A DNA stretch of 64,000 nt, taken from assembly GCA_025964555.1 (NCBI GenBank), contig JAOPYQ010000034.1, positions 30,350 through 94,349 of the forward strand. Direction: 5' to 3'. The position numbers and the translations under genes were made by a program. Every line of letters begins with the position of its first letter. Within the stretch, counting starts at the first letter, position 1. Source of the stretch: Thermoleophilia bacterium. GTDB taxonomy: Bacteria > Actinomycetota > Thermoleophilia > Gaiellales > SKUG01. The notes below the pieces were generated by a model, which was not told the DNA's origin, ran no database searches, and was given only the letters and a program-made list of their open reading frames with translations. Shown one piece after another: positions 52,497 to 60,794 of the stretch.

Positions 52497-54839
52497 ATGC
52501 GAGCCAACGATGCGGTAGAGACGAACACCTCGGCGTCGCGCCGACGACGCCTTGCCACGAGCGCCCTTGCAGTGCTGCTCGTGCTGCTGGTCGCACTCGT
52601 CGCTGCGGCGTGTGGCGGCGATGATGGCGACGACGACAAGCCCAAGGCCGACCCGGCAACCGCACAGTCGAAGTTGGACTTTCCTGCCACAGCCCCCGCA
52701 TTCGGCTCCAAGTACCTCACCGCACTCCCGCGCGAGCAGTGGATCACCAACGGCGGCACGGTCCACAACGATCGCTACTCGCCGCTGGATGAGATCGACG
52801 ACTCGAACGTCGACCAGCTCAAGGGCGTGTGGAAGGCGGACCTCGCCTCCGCGACCGCCGCGAAGTACTCGCATGAGGCGCAGCCGCTCGTCTACGACGG
52901 CATCATCTACGTCTCCACCGGCGAGGACGACGTGTTCGCCATCGACGTGGAATCCGGCGAGACCAAGTGGAAGTACGAGGGCGAGCTGGACCAGAAGATC
53001 TCGACGGTGTGCTGTGGCTGGCTCAGCCGCGGCGTCGCGATCGGCGACGGCAAGGTCTACATCGGCAAGCTCGACGGGCACATGGTCGCGCTCGACCAGA
53101 AGACCGGCGAGGTCGAGTGGGACGTGGAGGTCATCGACTGGTCGACCGCAAACGGCGGCATCACCGCCGCGCCGCTCTACTACGACGGCATGATCTACAC
53201 CGGCACCACCGGCGGCGAGTTCGGCGTGCGCGGCTTCGTCACCGCGCTGGATGCGAAGGACGGCTCGGAGAAGTGGAAGTTCCACACGACCGCCGGGCCC
53301 GACGACGACGCCAAGTGCGGCGACTGGGGATCGTGCGAGACCGCCGGCGACAGCTGGGACGGGAAGAGCTTCGAGAGCGGTGGCGCACCGGTGTGGCAGA
53401 CCCCGACCATCGATCCCAAGCTGGGCTACGTGTACTTTACGACCGGCAACGCGAACCCGGACGTCGACGGTTCGGCGCGAGCCGGTGACAACCTCTACTC
53501 GGCATCGTTCCTGGCGCTCGACCTGAAGACCGGCGAGTACAAGTGGCACTTCCAGACCGTGCACCACGACATCTGGGACTACGACCAGCCGAGCCCGACG
53601 ATCCTCTACGACGCGAAGGTCGACGGGAAGAAGGTCCCCGTCATCGCCGAGGCGTCGAAGACCGGTTGGCTGTACGCACTCAACCGCAAGACGGGCGAGC
53701 CGATCTGGCCGATCGAGGAGACCCCGGTGCCGCAGTTCGCGGGCCAGAAGACCTCGCCGACGCAGCCGGTCCCGCAGTACGAGCCCTTCGCCGACCACGA
53801 CATCTCCGACGAGGAGTTCGCGGCGATCCAGACGCAGGTCAAGGCGAACCCCGAAGGCGCCAACCTGCAGGTCGTGCGCCCCGCGAGCTCGGAGCCGGCG
53901 GACGTCGTCTTCTCCCCGCCGGCGCCGAACCGCGTGACGGTCGTCGCGCCGGGACCGACCGGCGGCACGAACTGGCCGCCCTCGAGCTACAACCACGAAG
54001 AAGAGCTCATCTACGTCTGCAGCCTCGATGGAGCAGCGGGCATGTATCCCTCCGGCGTCGAGGACTTCACGCCCGGCGCGGTACGCCTGGGCTCGATCAT
54101 CTCGGTGCTGCCGTTCGGGACGACGCCGGGTCAGCTCACCGCCATCGACGCCAACACCGGCGAGCAGAAGTGGGAGGTCGAGTTCCCCAAGGATGCCTGC
54201 TACTCCGGCTCGGTGACCACCGCTGGCAACCTCGTGTTCGTGGGCCGCAACGACGGACACCTCGAGGCCTACAGCGCCGACAAGGGCAAGCTGCTGTGGA
54301 GCTTCCAGACCGGTGCGGGAGCCAACAACACCGTCACCGTCTTCGAGCACAAGGGCAAGGAGCACGTGCTGTTCCTGGCGGGCGGCAACTCGCTCGCCGC
54401 GACGGCTCACGGCGACAACCTCTGGCTCTTCTCGCTCGACGGCACCGCCGAATCGCAGGCCGGCATCGACAAGGGTTCGGCAGCGGGCGGCGTGAACCAC
54501 TTCGAGGAAGAGGGCGCCCAGGGTCAGGGCGAAGGCCAGACCGACAAGGGCACCACACCGGGCGTCGACACGCCCGAGGCAGGCGAGACGGAGAAAACGG
54601 GCGCGGATGGCGAGACCGTGTTCTCGGACAACTGCTCCGTCTGCCACGGCCTGTCAGGTGAAGGCGGCCAGGGCGGCCCGAAGATCACGGACCAGACCGA
54701 CGTCGAGCACAACATGGAGCAGGTCAAGAACGGCGGTGGCGGCATGCCCGCCTTCGGCGACCAGCTGTCGCCGGAGGAGATCGAAGCCGTCGCCAACTAC
54801 GTCGCCCAGTCCTTGGCAGGCAACTCCACGAACAAGTAG
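52497..54839 (+). CDS. PQQ-dependent alcohol dehydrogenase with C-terminal cytochrome c
   Basis: A quinohemoprotein of 780 residues. The basic N-terminus and lipobox (VALVAAAC, C39) make it a likely lipoprotein. An eight-bladed PQQ propeller spans about 75-665, with repeated W-motifs and the vicinal disulfide C172-C173 (TVCCGWLSRG) typical of methanol/ethanol dehydrogenases. An acidic linker leads to a cytochrome c domain: C713-C716-H717 (CSVCHG) with probable axial Met750 (GGMPAF). It oxidises an alcohol or aldehyde outside the membrane; the substrate is unknown. It needs heme delivery by the ccm genes. GGGAG precedes the ATG; a TATAGG element lies near 52440. Confidence 0.9.
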   Translation: MRANDAVETNTSASRRRRLATSALAVLLVLLVALVAAACGGDDGDDDKPKADPATAQSKLDFPATAPAFGSKYLTALPREQWITNGGTVHNDRYSPLDEIDDSNVDQLKGVWKADLASATAAKYSHEAQPLVYDGIIYVSTGEDDVFAIDVESGETKWKYEGELDQKISTVCCGWLSRGVAIGDGKVYIGKLDGHMVALDQKTGEVEWDVEVIDWSTANGGITAAPLYYDGMIYTGTTGGEFGVRGFVTALDAKDGSEKWKFHTTAGPDDDAKCGDWGSCETAGDSWDGKSFESGGAPVWQTPTIDPKLGYVYFTTGNANPDVDGSARAGDNLYSASFLALDLKTGEYKWHFQTVHHDIWDYDQPSPTILYDAKVDGKKVPVIAEASKTGWLYALNRKTGEPIWPIEETPVPQFAGQKTSPTQPVPQYEPFADHDISDEEFAAIQTQVKANPEGANLQVVRPASSEPADVVFSPPAPNRVTVVAPGPTGGTNWPPSSYNHEEELIYVCSLDGAAGMYPSGVEDFTPGAVRLGSIISVLPFGTTPGQLTAIDANTGEQKWEVEFPKDACYSGSVTTAGNLVFVGRNDGHLEAYSADKGKLLWSFQTGAGANNTVTVFEHKGKEHVLFLAGGNSLAATAHGDNLWLFSLDGTAESQAGIDKGSAAGGVNHFEEEGAQGQGEGQTDKGTTPGVDTPEAGETEKTGADGETVFSDNCSVCHGLSGEGGQGGPKITDQTDVEHNMEQVKNGGGGMPAFGDQLSPEEIEAVANYVAQSLAGNSTNK

Positions 54840-54858
54840 TTGCCGTTGGGCGAACGCG

Positions 54859-55431
54859 TCAGCGGATCTCGCGCAGCAGCCGCTCGAACTCCCACGAGGC
54901 CTGGCGGTTGCTGCCGCGTGCGATGAGCTCACCCATCATCGCGGACGCGTTCTGGTCGGGCGTGTAGCTCGACGGCGTGCGCCCGTACACCTGCCGCACG
55001 ATGCTGCCCGCCTCGGTGCCGACGCGCGCGAGCAGCGCGAGCGCCATCACGGCCGCGTTCTGGCTCGAGCCGAACGACGTCGGCGTGGCTCCGTAGACGC
55101 CGCGCACGACCGACCCCACGTCGCTCGGCGTCGTGTTCGACAGCAGCGCTGCGCCCATCACGATCGCGTTGTCACGCCCGTCGAACGAGGTGGGCGTCGC
55201 GCCGTAGGTCGATCGCACGGCGCTTGCCGCATCGCTCGGCTCCCAGCCGCGATCGACCGCGATCGACGTGAGCGCGGCCTCGTGGTCGAGGCTGAACGAG
55301 GTCGGAGTCGCGCCATGGATCGCGCGGTTCATCGCGTCCCAGCCGGCGTTGCCGGGGCCGCCCGGGCGACCAGGGCGAGGGTACTCGTTCGAGGCGTGTC
55401 GCAGGGTGGTCGACGATCGATCGATGCGCAT
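54859..55431 (-). CDS. Tandem-repeat protein with YGATPTSF units
   Basis: A 190-residue protein built mainly of four units of about 36 residues with the signature VYGATPTSF followed by NAAVMALALL-type helices (variants HGATPTSFS and YGRTPSSYT). No signal peptide or membrane segment. The unit aligns with that of the next gene: a G-[V/I]-x-R helix, an aromatic turn, then an A/V-rich helix. GGAG eight bases before the ATG overlaps the end of the upstream gene, so the pair is coexpressed. Unknown family and function. Confidence 0.7.
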   Translation of the reverse strand: MRIDRSSTTLRHASNEYPRPGRPGGPGNAGWDAMNRAIHGATPTSFSLDHEAALTSIAVDRGWEPSDAASAVRSTYGATPTSFDGRDNAIVMGAALLSNTTPSDVGSVVRGVYGATPTSFGSSQNAAVMALALLARVGTEAGSIVRQVYGRTPSSYTPDQNASAMMGELIARGSNRQASWEFERLLREIR

Positions 55432-55433
55432 GG

Positions 55434-56129
55434 TCAGGCTCCGGGGGTCGTGGTCGTCGTCGCTGTCGTGGCCGCCACCATGTGGTCGCGAGCCGACGTG
55501 ATGTAGGTGACGGCTGCGAGGGCGTCGCGTCCGCCGACGGCTGCCTGCACCACGCGCACGCGGTCCGCGTCGCTCCAGCCGGTGCCGAACCCGTCGAATG
55601 CCTCGCGCATCGCCGAGCGGATTTCACCCACCGGTCGATTGCCCGCCACGGCGGCAGAGACGACGTCGACACGCAGCGCGTCGGTCCAGCCCGCCCCGAA
55701 TCCGTCGAATGCCTCGCGCATCGCGGAGCGGATCTCGCCGACGGGTCGCGTGCCCGCGACCGCCGATGCCACGACCTGCACGCGCTGCGCGTCGTCCCAG
55801 CCGGTGCCGAATCCATCGAACGCCTCGCGCATCGCCGAGCGGATCTCGCCCGTCGGTCGCGAGCCGAGCAGCGCGGCGCCCACGACCGTCGCGCGGTATG
55901 CGTCGCGCCAGCCCGTGCCGAATCCGTCGAACGCCTCGCGCATCACGCCGCGGATCTCCCCGACGGAGCGCCCGCCAGCGACCGCCATCGCGACGACCTG
56001 CGAGCGGATCTGGTCGTCCCAGCCGGTGCCGAATCCGTCGAACGCCTCGCGCATCGCGGCGCCGATGTCGCCTGCGGGGCGCGCGGCGCTTCCGGCGGCC
56101 GGCTCGGTCGTGATCGCCATGAGGCGCAT
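55434..56129 (-). CDS. Tandem-repeat protein with AMREAFDGFGTGW units
   Basis: A 231-residue protein with five near-identical units of 37-38 residues: GEIRSAMREAFDGFGTGW, then DDAQRVQVVASAVAGTRPV, with single variations. High DNA-level similarity between units points to recent tandem duplication. It has a short N-terminal lead and a Thr-rich C-terminal tail. GGGGAG precedes the ATG at 56129. It is first in a two-gene operon with the YGATPTSF protein (gap of two bases). Cytoplasmic, function unknown. Confidence 0.72.
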   Translation of the reverse strand: MRLMAITTEPAAGSAARPAGDIGAAMREAFDGFGTGWDDQIRSQVVAMAVAGGRSVGEIRGVMREAFDGFGTGWRDAYRATVVGAALLGSRPTGEIRSAMREAFDGFGTGWDDAQRVQVVASAVAGTRPVGEIRSAMREAFDGFGAGWTDALRVDVVSAAVAGNRPVGEIRSAMREAFDGFGTGWSDADRVRVVQAAVGGRDALAAVTYITSARDHMVAATTATTTTTPGA

Positions 56130-56328
56130 GCGTCTCCCCTTCGCTCCCGGCGACGTCCCCCGTCGCGCTGATCGGAATCGTCCCCCGCGCGTGCGGCGCC
56201 GCGCGAGTCCCGTGCACCACGATGGCCGCGCTGGCCCAGCGAATCGGCCGGTCCTCGAAGCACCCGCCCGGATGGTGCAGCGCGGATCCGAGGCGTCGAT
56301 CAGAATCCCATCGGTGAGGGTCTCGGAG

Positions 56329-57216
56329 GTGCGTACCGCGGTGACTGCAGCGCCTGCTCTGGCGTCGCCCGTCCCTGCCTCCGGCTGGTGCCCGTGGCCC
56401 CGCGAACCGCAGCCCGCCGAGCCGACGACGCTGCCCGGCCCCGAATGGCCACAGGTGCGCCCCGCCCACCCGGCGCTCCCGTTCCCGGTCTCGCTCGCGG
56501 AGCTCGAGCGTCGCGCCGCGGCTGCTGATCCGGCGTTCCGGATCGCCCCGCGCGCCCACCCCTCGACGATGCGCAACGCGCACTACGCGAACACCCGCTC
56601 GCAGCTCGCGTTCGCGCTGAGCGGGCCCTACAACACGGTCGAGGGCGACCTGCGCATGCGCGACGGCATTCCCGTCATGCAGCACGACGACATCTCCAGC
56701 CGCGACCTGACCTTCGAGCAGTGGGCGATCCTGGTGCACCGCGCCGGCAAGCACCTGCGCATGGACTTCAAGGAAGCGACCGCGCTCGCCCCGGTCGAGG
56801 CGATCCTGCGCCGCCTCGGCATCCCCGACGACGTGCTGACGTTCAACGTCTCGGCCGCGCTGCCCTGGTCGGAAGGGCACGTTCCCGTGGACGACGTCGT
56901 CGCGCTGCGCGCCCAGCACCCGGGGTCGTGGATCACGATCAACCTCGCGGTGCCCGACGGTCCGGTGTATCGCTACGCCGCGTGCGTCGCACGGCGGCTG
57001 GGACCCGAGCGACTCGGCACGACCGTGCTCGCCGGGTTCGTCAACGAGCCGGAGATCCGTCGCCTGCGCGCAGCGTTCGAGTTCGTGAACGCGTGGAACG
57101 TCCCCGCCCTCAAGGACTTCGACATCGCCGCCGAATCGGCGCGCCTGCGAGCGATCGGCGTCAACGGGATGCTCGACCTGCGCAGCTCGGGCGACCCGCT
57201 CGAAAACGACGACTAG
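56329..57216 (+). CDS. Menorin/FAM151-like (DUF2181) protein, paralog B
   Basis: A 295-residue paralog of the protein at 24782-25639: HPSTMRNAHYANTRSQLAFA, VEGDLRMRDGIPVMQHDD, RMDFKEATALAPVEA and VNGMLDLRSSGDP occupy the same positions. The Pro-rich N-terminus differs most. The start is uncertain among GTG 56329 and GTG 56341 (GGAGG at 56325-56329). It diverges from the repeat-protein operon and converges on the UV endonuclease with a four-base overlap. The reaction is unknown. Confidence 0.72.
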   Translation: MRTAVTAAPALASPVPASGWCPWPREPQPAEPTTLPGPEWPQVRPAHPALPFPVSLAELERRAAAADPAFRIAPRAHPSTMRNAHYANTRSQLAFALSGPYNTVEGDLRMRDGIPVMQHDDISSRDLTFEQWAILVHRAGKHLRMDFKEATALAPVEAILRRLGIPDDVLTFNVSAALPWSEGHVPVDDVVALRAQHPGSWITINLAVPDGPVYRYAACVARRLGPERLGTTVLAGFVNEPEIRRLRAAFEFVNAWNVPALKDFDIAAESARLRAIGVNGMLDLRSSGDPLENDD

Positions 57217-58166
57217 GCGAGCTGCAGCTGCCCGCGCTTCCACGCATGGCCGCTGCGCTGGAGCTGCTCGCGCAGGCGCAGCACCGCGACGTCCTTGGCC
57301 TTGGCCTCGAGCATGACGTCGAAGGGTCGCCCGGCCGTGGTGACGTCGGTGGCGAGCCAGCGCTCGAACCACAGGGGGTCGATGAGGTCGCTGTGCGCGC
57401 GCGTGTCGCGCGGTTTGGGAGGCGTGCCCGCCGGTGCCGGCCATTCGGCATCGAGGCGTGGACTGGAGACGTGCACCTTGGGCACCTGGTCCTCGGGCCA
57501 GGTCGCGAGTGCCGCAGCGAGCGCGTCACCGGGCGACAGTCGTTCGGGATTGAGGCAGTAGTGGTGCAGCGTGTCGAACACCACCCGAAGTCCCGTACGG
57601 CGCGACAGCTCGAGCACCTGCGCGCAGCTGTAGCTGCGGTCGTCATGCTCGATCACGAGGCGATTGCGTGCACGAGCTCCGAGCTGGTCGAGGGCCCGTT
57701 CGAACCGATCGAGGCCCGCGGCGTGCCCGTCGGTGGCGCTGCCGACGTGGAGCACGACGACCGCTGCATCATCCAGACCCCTCGCGTCGAACAGCGCGGC
57801 GTGCTGCTCGAGGTCCCAGATCGCCTTGTCGCGAACGTCGTCGCGCGTGGAGTTGAGCACGGTGTACTGCCCGGGGTGGTTGCTCAGGCGCACGTCCAGC
57901 TCGCGGACGCGCGCGCCGACTTCGGCCAGCTCGCTGGCGCATTCCTCGAGCTGGTGGTGGAACTGCGGCAGGTCGGGATGGGTGCCGTAGGGGACGAAGC
58001 CATCGGGGATCCGGTACATGCGTATGTCGAGCCGGTCGAGCTGCCCGAGCAGCGCATGCAGCCGCTCGATCGAGGTCCGAAGGTGCGGACCGCTCTGCCA
58101 GCGCCGCGAATCGTGGGACGGGAATCCCGGTGTCGACACCAGCTTGACGGCAAATCCCAGGCGCAT
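57213..58166 (-). CDS. uvsE: UV damage endonuclease (UvdE/UvsE)
   Basis: A 317-residue TIM-barrel, metal-dependent endonuclease that nicks 5' of UV photoproducts and other distortions. Seen: an N-terminal MRLGFAVKLV, IRMYRIPDGFVPYGTHPDL, RLSNHPGQYTVLNS, VVLHVGSATDG, NRLVIEHDDRSY, RVVFDTLHHYCLNP, PKVHVSSP and VMLEAKAKDVAVL, the metal-ligand segments of the family in order. The start is ATG 58166 with a TACGCT -10-like element seven bases upstream. Confidence 0.93.
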   Translation of the reverse strand: MRLGFAVKLVSTPGFPSHDSRRWQSGPHLRTSIERLHALLGQLDRLDIRMYRIPDGFVPYGTHPDLPQFHHQLEECASELAEVGARVRELDVRLSNHPGQYTVLNSTRDDVRDKAIWDLEQHAALFDARGLDDAAVVVLHVGSATDGHAAGLDRFERALDQLGARARNRLVIEHDDRSYSCAQVLELSRRTGLRVVFDTLHHYCLNPERLSPGDALAAALATWPEDQVPKVHVSSPRLDAEWPAPAGTPPKPRDTRAHSDLIDPLWFERWLATDVTTAGRPFDVMLEAKAKDVAVLRLREQLQRSGHAWKRGQLQLA

Positions 58167-58244
58167 GGCTCGCAGCGTATCGGAGGCAGCGCGCCGTGGC
58201 GGGCGAATCCGAACCGATGCGCTCGGCACTGCGTAGGTGTGGGC

Positions 58245-58724
58245 ATGCATCGCCGCGAGGACGTCAGCAACTACCCGCGCCCACCGCACGTCGAAGCAGT
58301 CGACCAGCATGCGGTCATCTACGCCGGCGGGGTCGTGGTGTGCGACACGCGCGACGTCGTGCGCGTGCTCGAGACCTGGCACCCACCGACCCTGTACCTG
58401 CCACGCGACGCATTCGATGACGGCGCGCTGCGCCCCGCCCGCGAGCCACTGACGACCACCTGCGAGTGGAAGGGCGCGGCCACGTACCTTGACCTGTATC
58501 CCCTGAGTTGCGAACCCATCGAGCGGGGTGCGTGGACCTATGCCGCGCCACGTGCCGGGTTCGAGCTGCTGCTCGACCGCGTGGCGGTGTACCCGGGACG
58601 GATGGAGCGCTGCGAGCTCGACGGCGAGCACGTCACCGCGCAGGCCGGGAACTTCTACGGCGGCTGGATCACCAGTTGGATCGTCGGCCCGATCAAGGGC
58701 GCGCCCGGCACGACGCACTGGTGA
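58245..58724 (+). CDS. DUF427 family protein
   Basis: A 159-residue DUF427 protein. The family core is visible: VVVCDTRDVVRVLETWHPPT, LYLPRDAF, TTCEWKGAATYLDL and a late NFYGGWITSWIVGPIKG. The fold is a small beta barrel; the function is unsettled. TAGGTG (58234-58239) ends five bases before the ATG, so it is probably leaderless. It diverges from uvsE and converges on rarA. Confidence 0.9.
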   Translation: MHRREDVSNYPRPPHVEAVDQHAVIYAGGVVVCDTRDVVRVLETWHPPTLYLPRDAFDDGALRPAREPLTTTCEWKGAATYLDLYPLSCEPIERGAWTYAAPRAGFELLLDRVAVYPGRMERCELDGEHVTAQAGNFYGGWITSWIVGPIKGAPGTTHW

Positions 58725-58736
58725 CGCACCGGGGCG

Positions 58737-59921
58737 TCAGTCGTGGTGTGGTTCGGGCGCCAGGTTCGCCTTCGCGCGTGCTTCCTTGGCGCCCGCGCGG
58801 TTCGTCAGCTCGAGCGGGATGTCAGCCGTACCGCCGGATCGGACGGCTGACATGTGCCGCTCGATGTCCTCGATCGCCTGCCGCGACTTGGGCGCCTCCG
58901 CGCAGTAGCGCGTGGCCTGGGCCAACGCGATGCGGCACTCGGGCATGCCCACCGACCGTACCGTCTCCAGCGCCGCGGTCGCGAGCACGAGCGCCATGGG
59001 CTTGGCGGGCCCGACGTCCTCCGCGGCGAAGATGACGAGGCGTCGCGCGATGAACATCGGGTCCTCGCCACCGACGAGCATCTGCGCCAGCCAGCGCAGC
59101 GCACCCTCGGGATCGCCGCCGCGCATGGACTTGATGTACGCGGAGGCGTGGTCGTAGTGCTGGTCGCCCGCGCGGTCGAAATCGATCCGTCGCCGGTCGC
59201 TCGCCTCGTGCACGTGCTCGGGCAGCACGACGCGATCGGCAGCGAGCAGCGACGCGGCCTCGAGCAGCGTGAGCGCGCCCCGTGCATCCCCGCCGACCCG
59301 TTCCAGGATCGCCTCGCACGTGCCCTCGCCCAGCTCGATCGGACCACCTCGAGCCAAGCCGCGCTCCGAATCGCTGGTTGCACGTTCGAGCAGCTGCACG
59401 AGCTCCTCGCGCAGCAGCGGCTGCAGTTCGTAGGTGACGAGGCGCGACAGCAGCGCGCGGTTGATCGACACGTAGGGGTTCTCGGTGGTGGCTCCCACCA
59501 GGCGGATCGCGCCCGCTTCGACGGTCGGCAGCAGCGCGTCCTGCTGGGCCTTGTTGAAGCGGTGGATCTCGTCCAGGAACAGCACCGTCTGGCGTCCCGA
59601 CCCGCCGAGGCGCTCTCGCGCCTGCTCGACGACGCGGCGCACGTCCGCAAGTCCGGCCGCCACCGCGCTCAGCTCTTCGAGCGCCATGTTCGCCTCGGCG
59701 GCGACGAGCCGCGCGATCGTCGTCTTGCCGGTGCCGGGCGGCCCCACCAGCACCATGTTCGGCACGTGTCCCTGCGCGAGCTGGCGACGCAGGCGCCCGG
59801 TGTCTCCGACCAGACGGGCCTGCCCTGCGACCTCGTCGAAGGAGCGTGGGCGCATGCGGTCTGCGAGCGGCGCGAGGCGCTGGCGGTGCTCGTCTGCGGC
59901 TGCGTCGAAGAGATCGGACAT
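58737..59921 (-). CDS. rarA: Replication-associated recombination protein A (RarA/MgsA)
   Basis: An AAA+ ATPase (394 residues) acting at stalled replication forks. It opens with a short SDLFD tail motif that may contact partner proteins, then RMRPRSFDEVAGQ. Walker A is GPPGTGKT at 60-67, Walker B LFLDEIHRFNKAQQD (DEIH 117-120), sensor VGATTENP, and the C-terminal RarA region has SAYIKSMRGGDPEGALRWLA and APKSRQA. The start is ATG 59921, or an ATG pair just upstream at about 59933. It is divergent from the DUF1385 gene. Confidence 0.94.
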   Translation of the reverse strand: MSDLFDAAADEHRQRLAPLADRMRPRSFDEVAGQARLVGDTGRLRRQLAQGHVPNMVLVGPPGTGKTTIARLVAAEANMALEELSAVAAGLADVRRVVEQARERLGGSGRQTVLFLDEIHRFNKAQQDALLPTVEAGAIRLVGATTENPYVSINRALLSRLVTYELQPLLREELVQLLERATSDSERGLARGGPIELGEGTCEAILERVGGDARGALTLLEAASLLAADRVVLPEHVHEASDRRRIDFDRAGDQHYDHASAYIKSMRGGDPEGALRWLAQMLVGGEDPMFIARRLVIFAAEDVGPAKPMALVLATAALETVRSVGMPECRIALAQATRYCAEAPKSRQAIEDIERHMSAVRSGGTADIPLELTNRAGAKEARAKANLAPEPHHD

Positions 59922-59976
59922 GTCCTGCATCATGCCAGTCGCGTCACGTCGCGCGGAGCGCGGCATACTGAAGTCC

Positions 59977-60792
59977 ATGGACGATCGCGCGAAGACCGAA
60001 CCCGAACGCATGCAGCTCGCCGGCATGGCCCTGCAGAACGGCGTGCTGGTGCTGGGCCCCACGAGCTGGGCCGTCGCCATCCGTACCGCCGATGGCTCGA
60101 TCCGCACGACGGCCGACAAGCGACCCAGCGGTGGCGAGCGGATCTCGACGAAGGTGCCACTGCTGCGCGGGCCGGTGCGCCTGGCGAACATGCTGCGCGT
60201 GTTGCCGACCGTGCGGATGGCGGAGCCTGATGCTCGCCTCGGCATGGAATCGCGCACGATGCTGGCCGGGATGGTGGTCGGCACGATCGTCACCACACGG
60301 CTTCGACGCCGCGTGGGCTCGATCGCGGTGGGCGAGCTCGCCGCCGGGGCGTTCTCCCTCGCGATGACGCTCGCGTCGATGCGCACGGGCGAGGTCGCCG
60401 CCTACCACGGCGCCGAGCACAAGGCGATCGGCGGCTACGAACAGGGGATCGAAGCGGTCGAGGCGACGCGCGAACACCCGCGCTGCGGCACGCAGCTCGC
60501 GATCCCGATGCTCGTGTTCAGCTCGGTCGCGACGCAGGGCGCGCTCGCACTCGCGCCGCGCAATCCCCGGGTCGCGCGCATCGCCGGACAGCTGCTCGGC
60601 GTTGCTGCAGCCACGGAACTGTTTCGCGCCGGGGCGAAGGGTCGCGGCACGGCACTCGCAACCGCCGCCGCTCGCGCCGGCCTCAAGCTCCAGACGCACG
60701 CCACCACGGTCGAGCCGTCACGCGACCAGCTCGATGTCGCCGAAGCCGCGCTCGCGGCGCTCCTGGAAGCCGAGGCGCTCGTCGCCGCCTGA
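59977..60792 (+). CDS. DUF1385 (YqhQ-like) membrane protein
   Basis: A 271-residue membrane protein of the DUF1385 family. The diagnostic YHGAEHKAIGGYE lies mid-protein after a hydrophobic segment, followed by HPRCGTQLAIPMLV. Family members are predicted metal-dependent and their function is unclear. The N-terminal third contains MALQNGVLVLGPTSWAVAIR. CATACT (59964-59969) ends seven bases before the ATG, a leaderless-type start. Confidence 0.88.
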   Translation: MDDRAKTEPERMQLAGMALQNGVLVLGPTSWAVAIRTADGSIRTTADKRPSGGERISTKVPLLRGPVRLANMLRVLPTVRMAEPDARLGMESRTMLAGMVVGTIVTTRLRRRVGSIAVGELAAGAFSLAMTLASMRTGEVAAYHGAEHKAIGGYEQGIEAVEATREHPRCGTQLAIPMLVFSSVATQGALALAPRNPRVARIAGQLLGVAAATELFRAGAKGRGTALATAAARAGLKLQTHATTVEPSRDQLDVAEAALAALLEAEALVAA

Positions 60793-60794
60793 CG

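Noticed and set aside
52473..54647. A 724-codon open frame on the minus strand opposite the PQQ dehydrogenase gene
   Set aside because: High GC keeps antisense frames open. The translation is Arg/Val/Asp-rich without domain motifs, while the plus strand encodes a complete recognised enzyme.
55507..56320. Upstream extension of the menorin-like paralog B frame across the repeat-protein gene
   Set aside because: The extension is antisense to five near-identical repeats and gives Arg/Pro/Ser-rich sequence; homology with paralog A begins only after about 56330.
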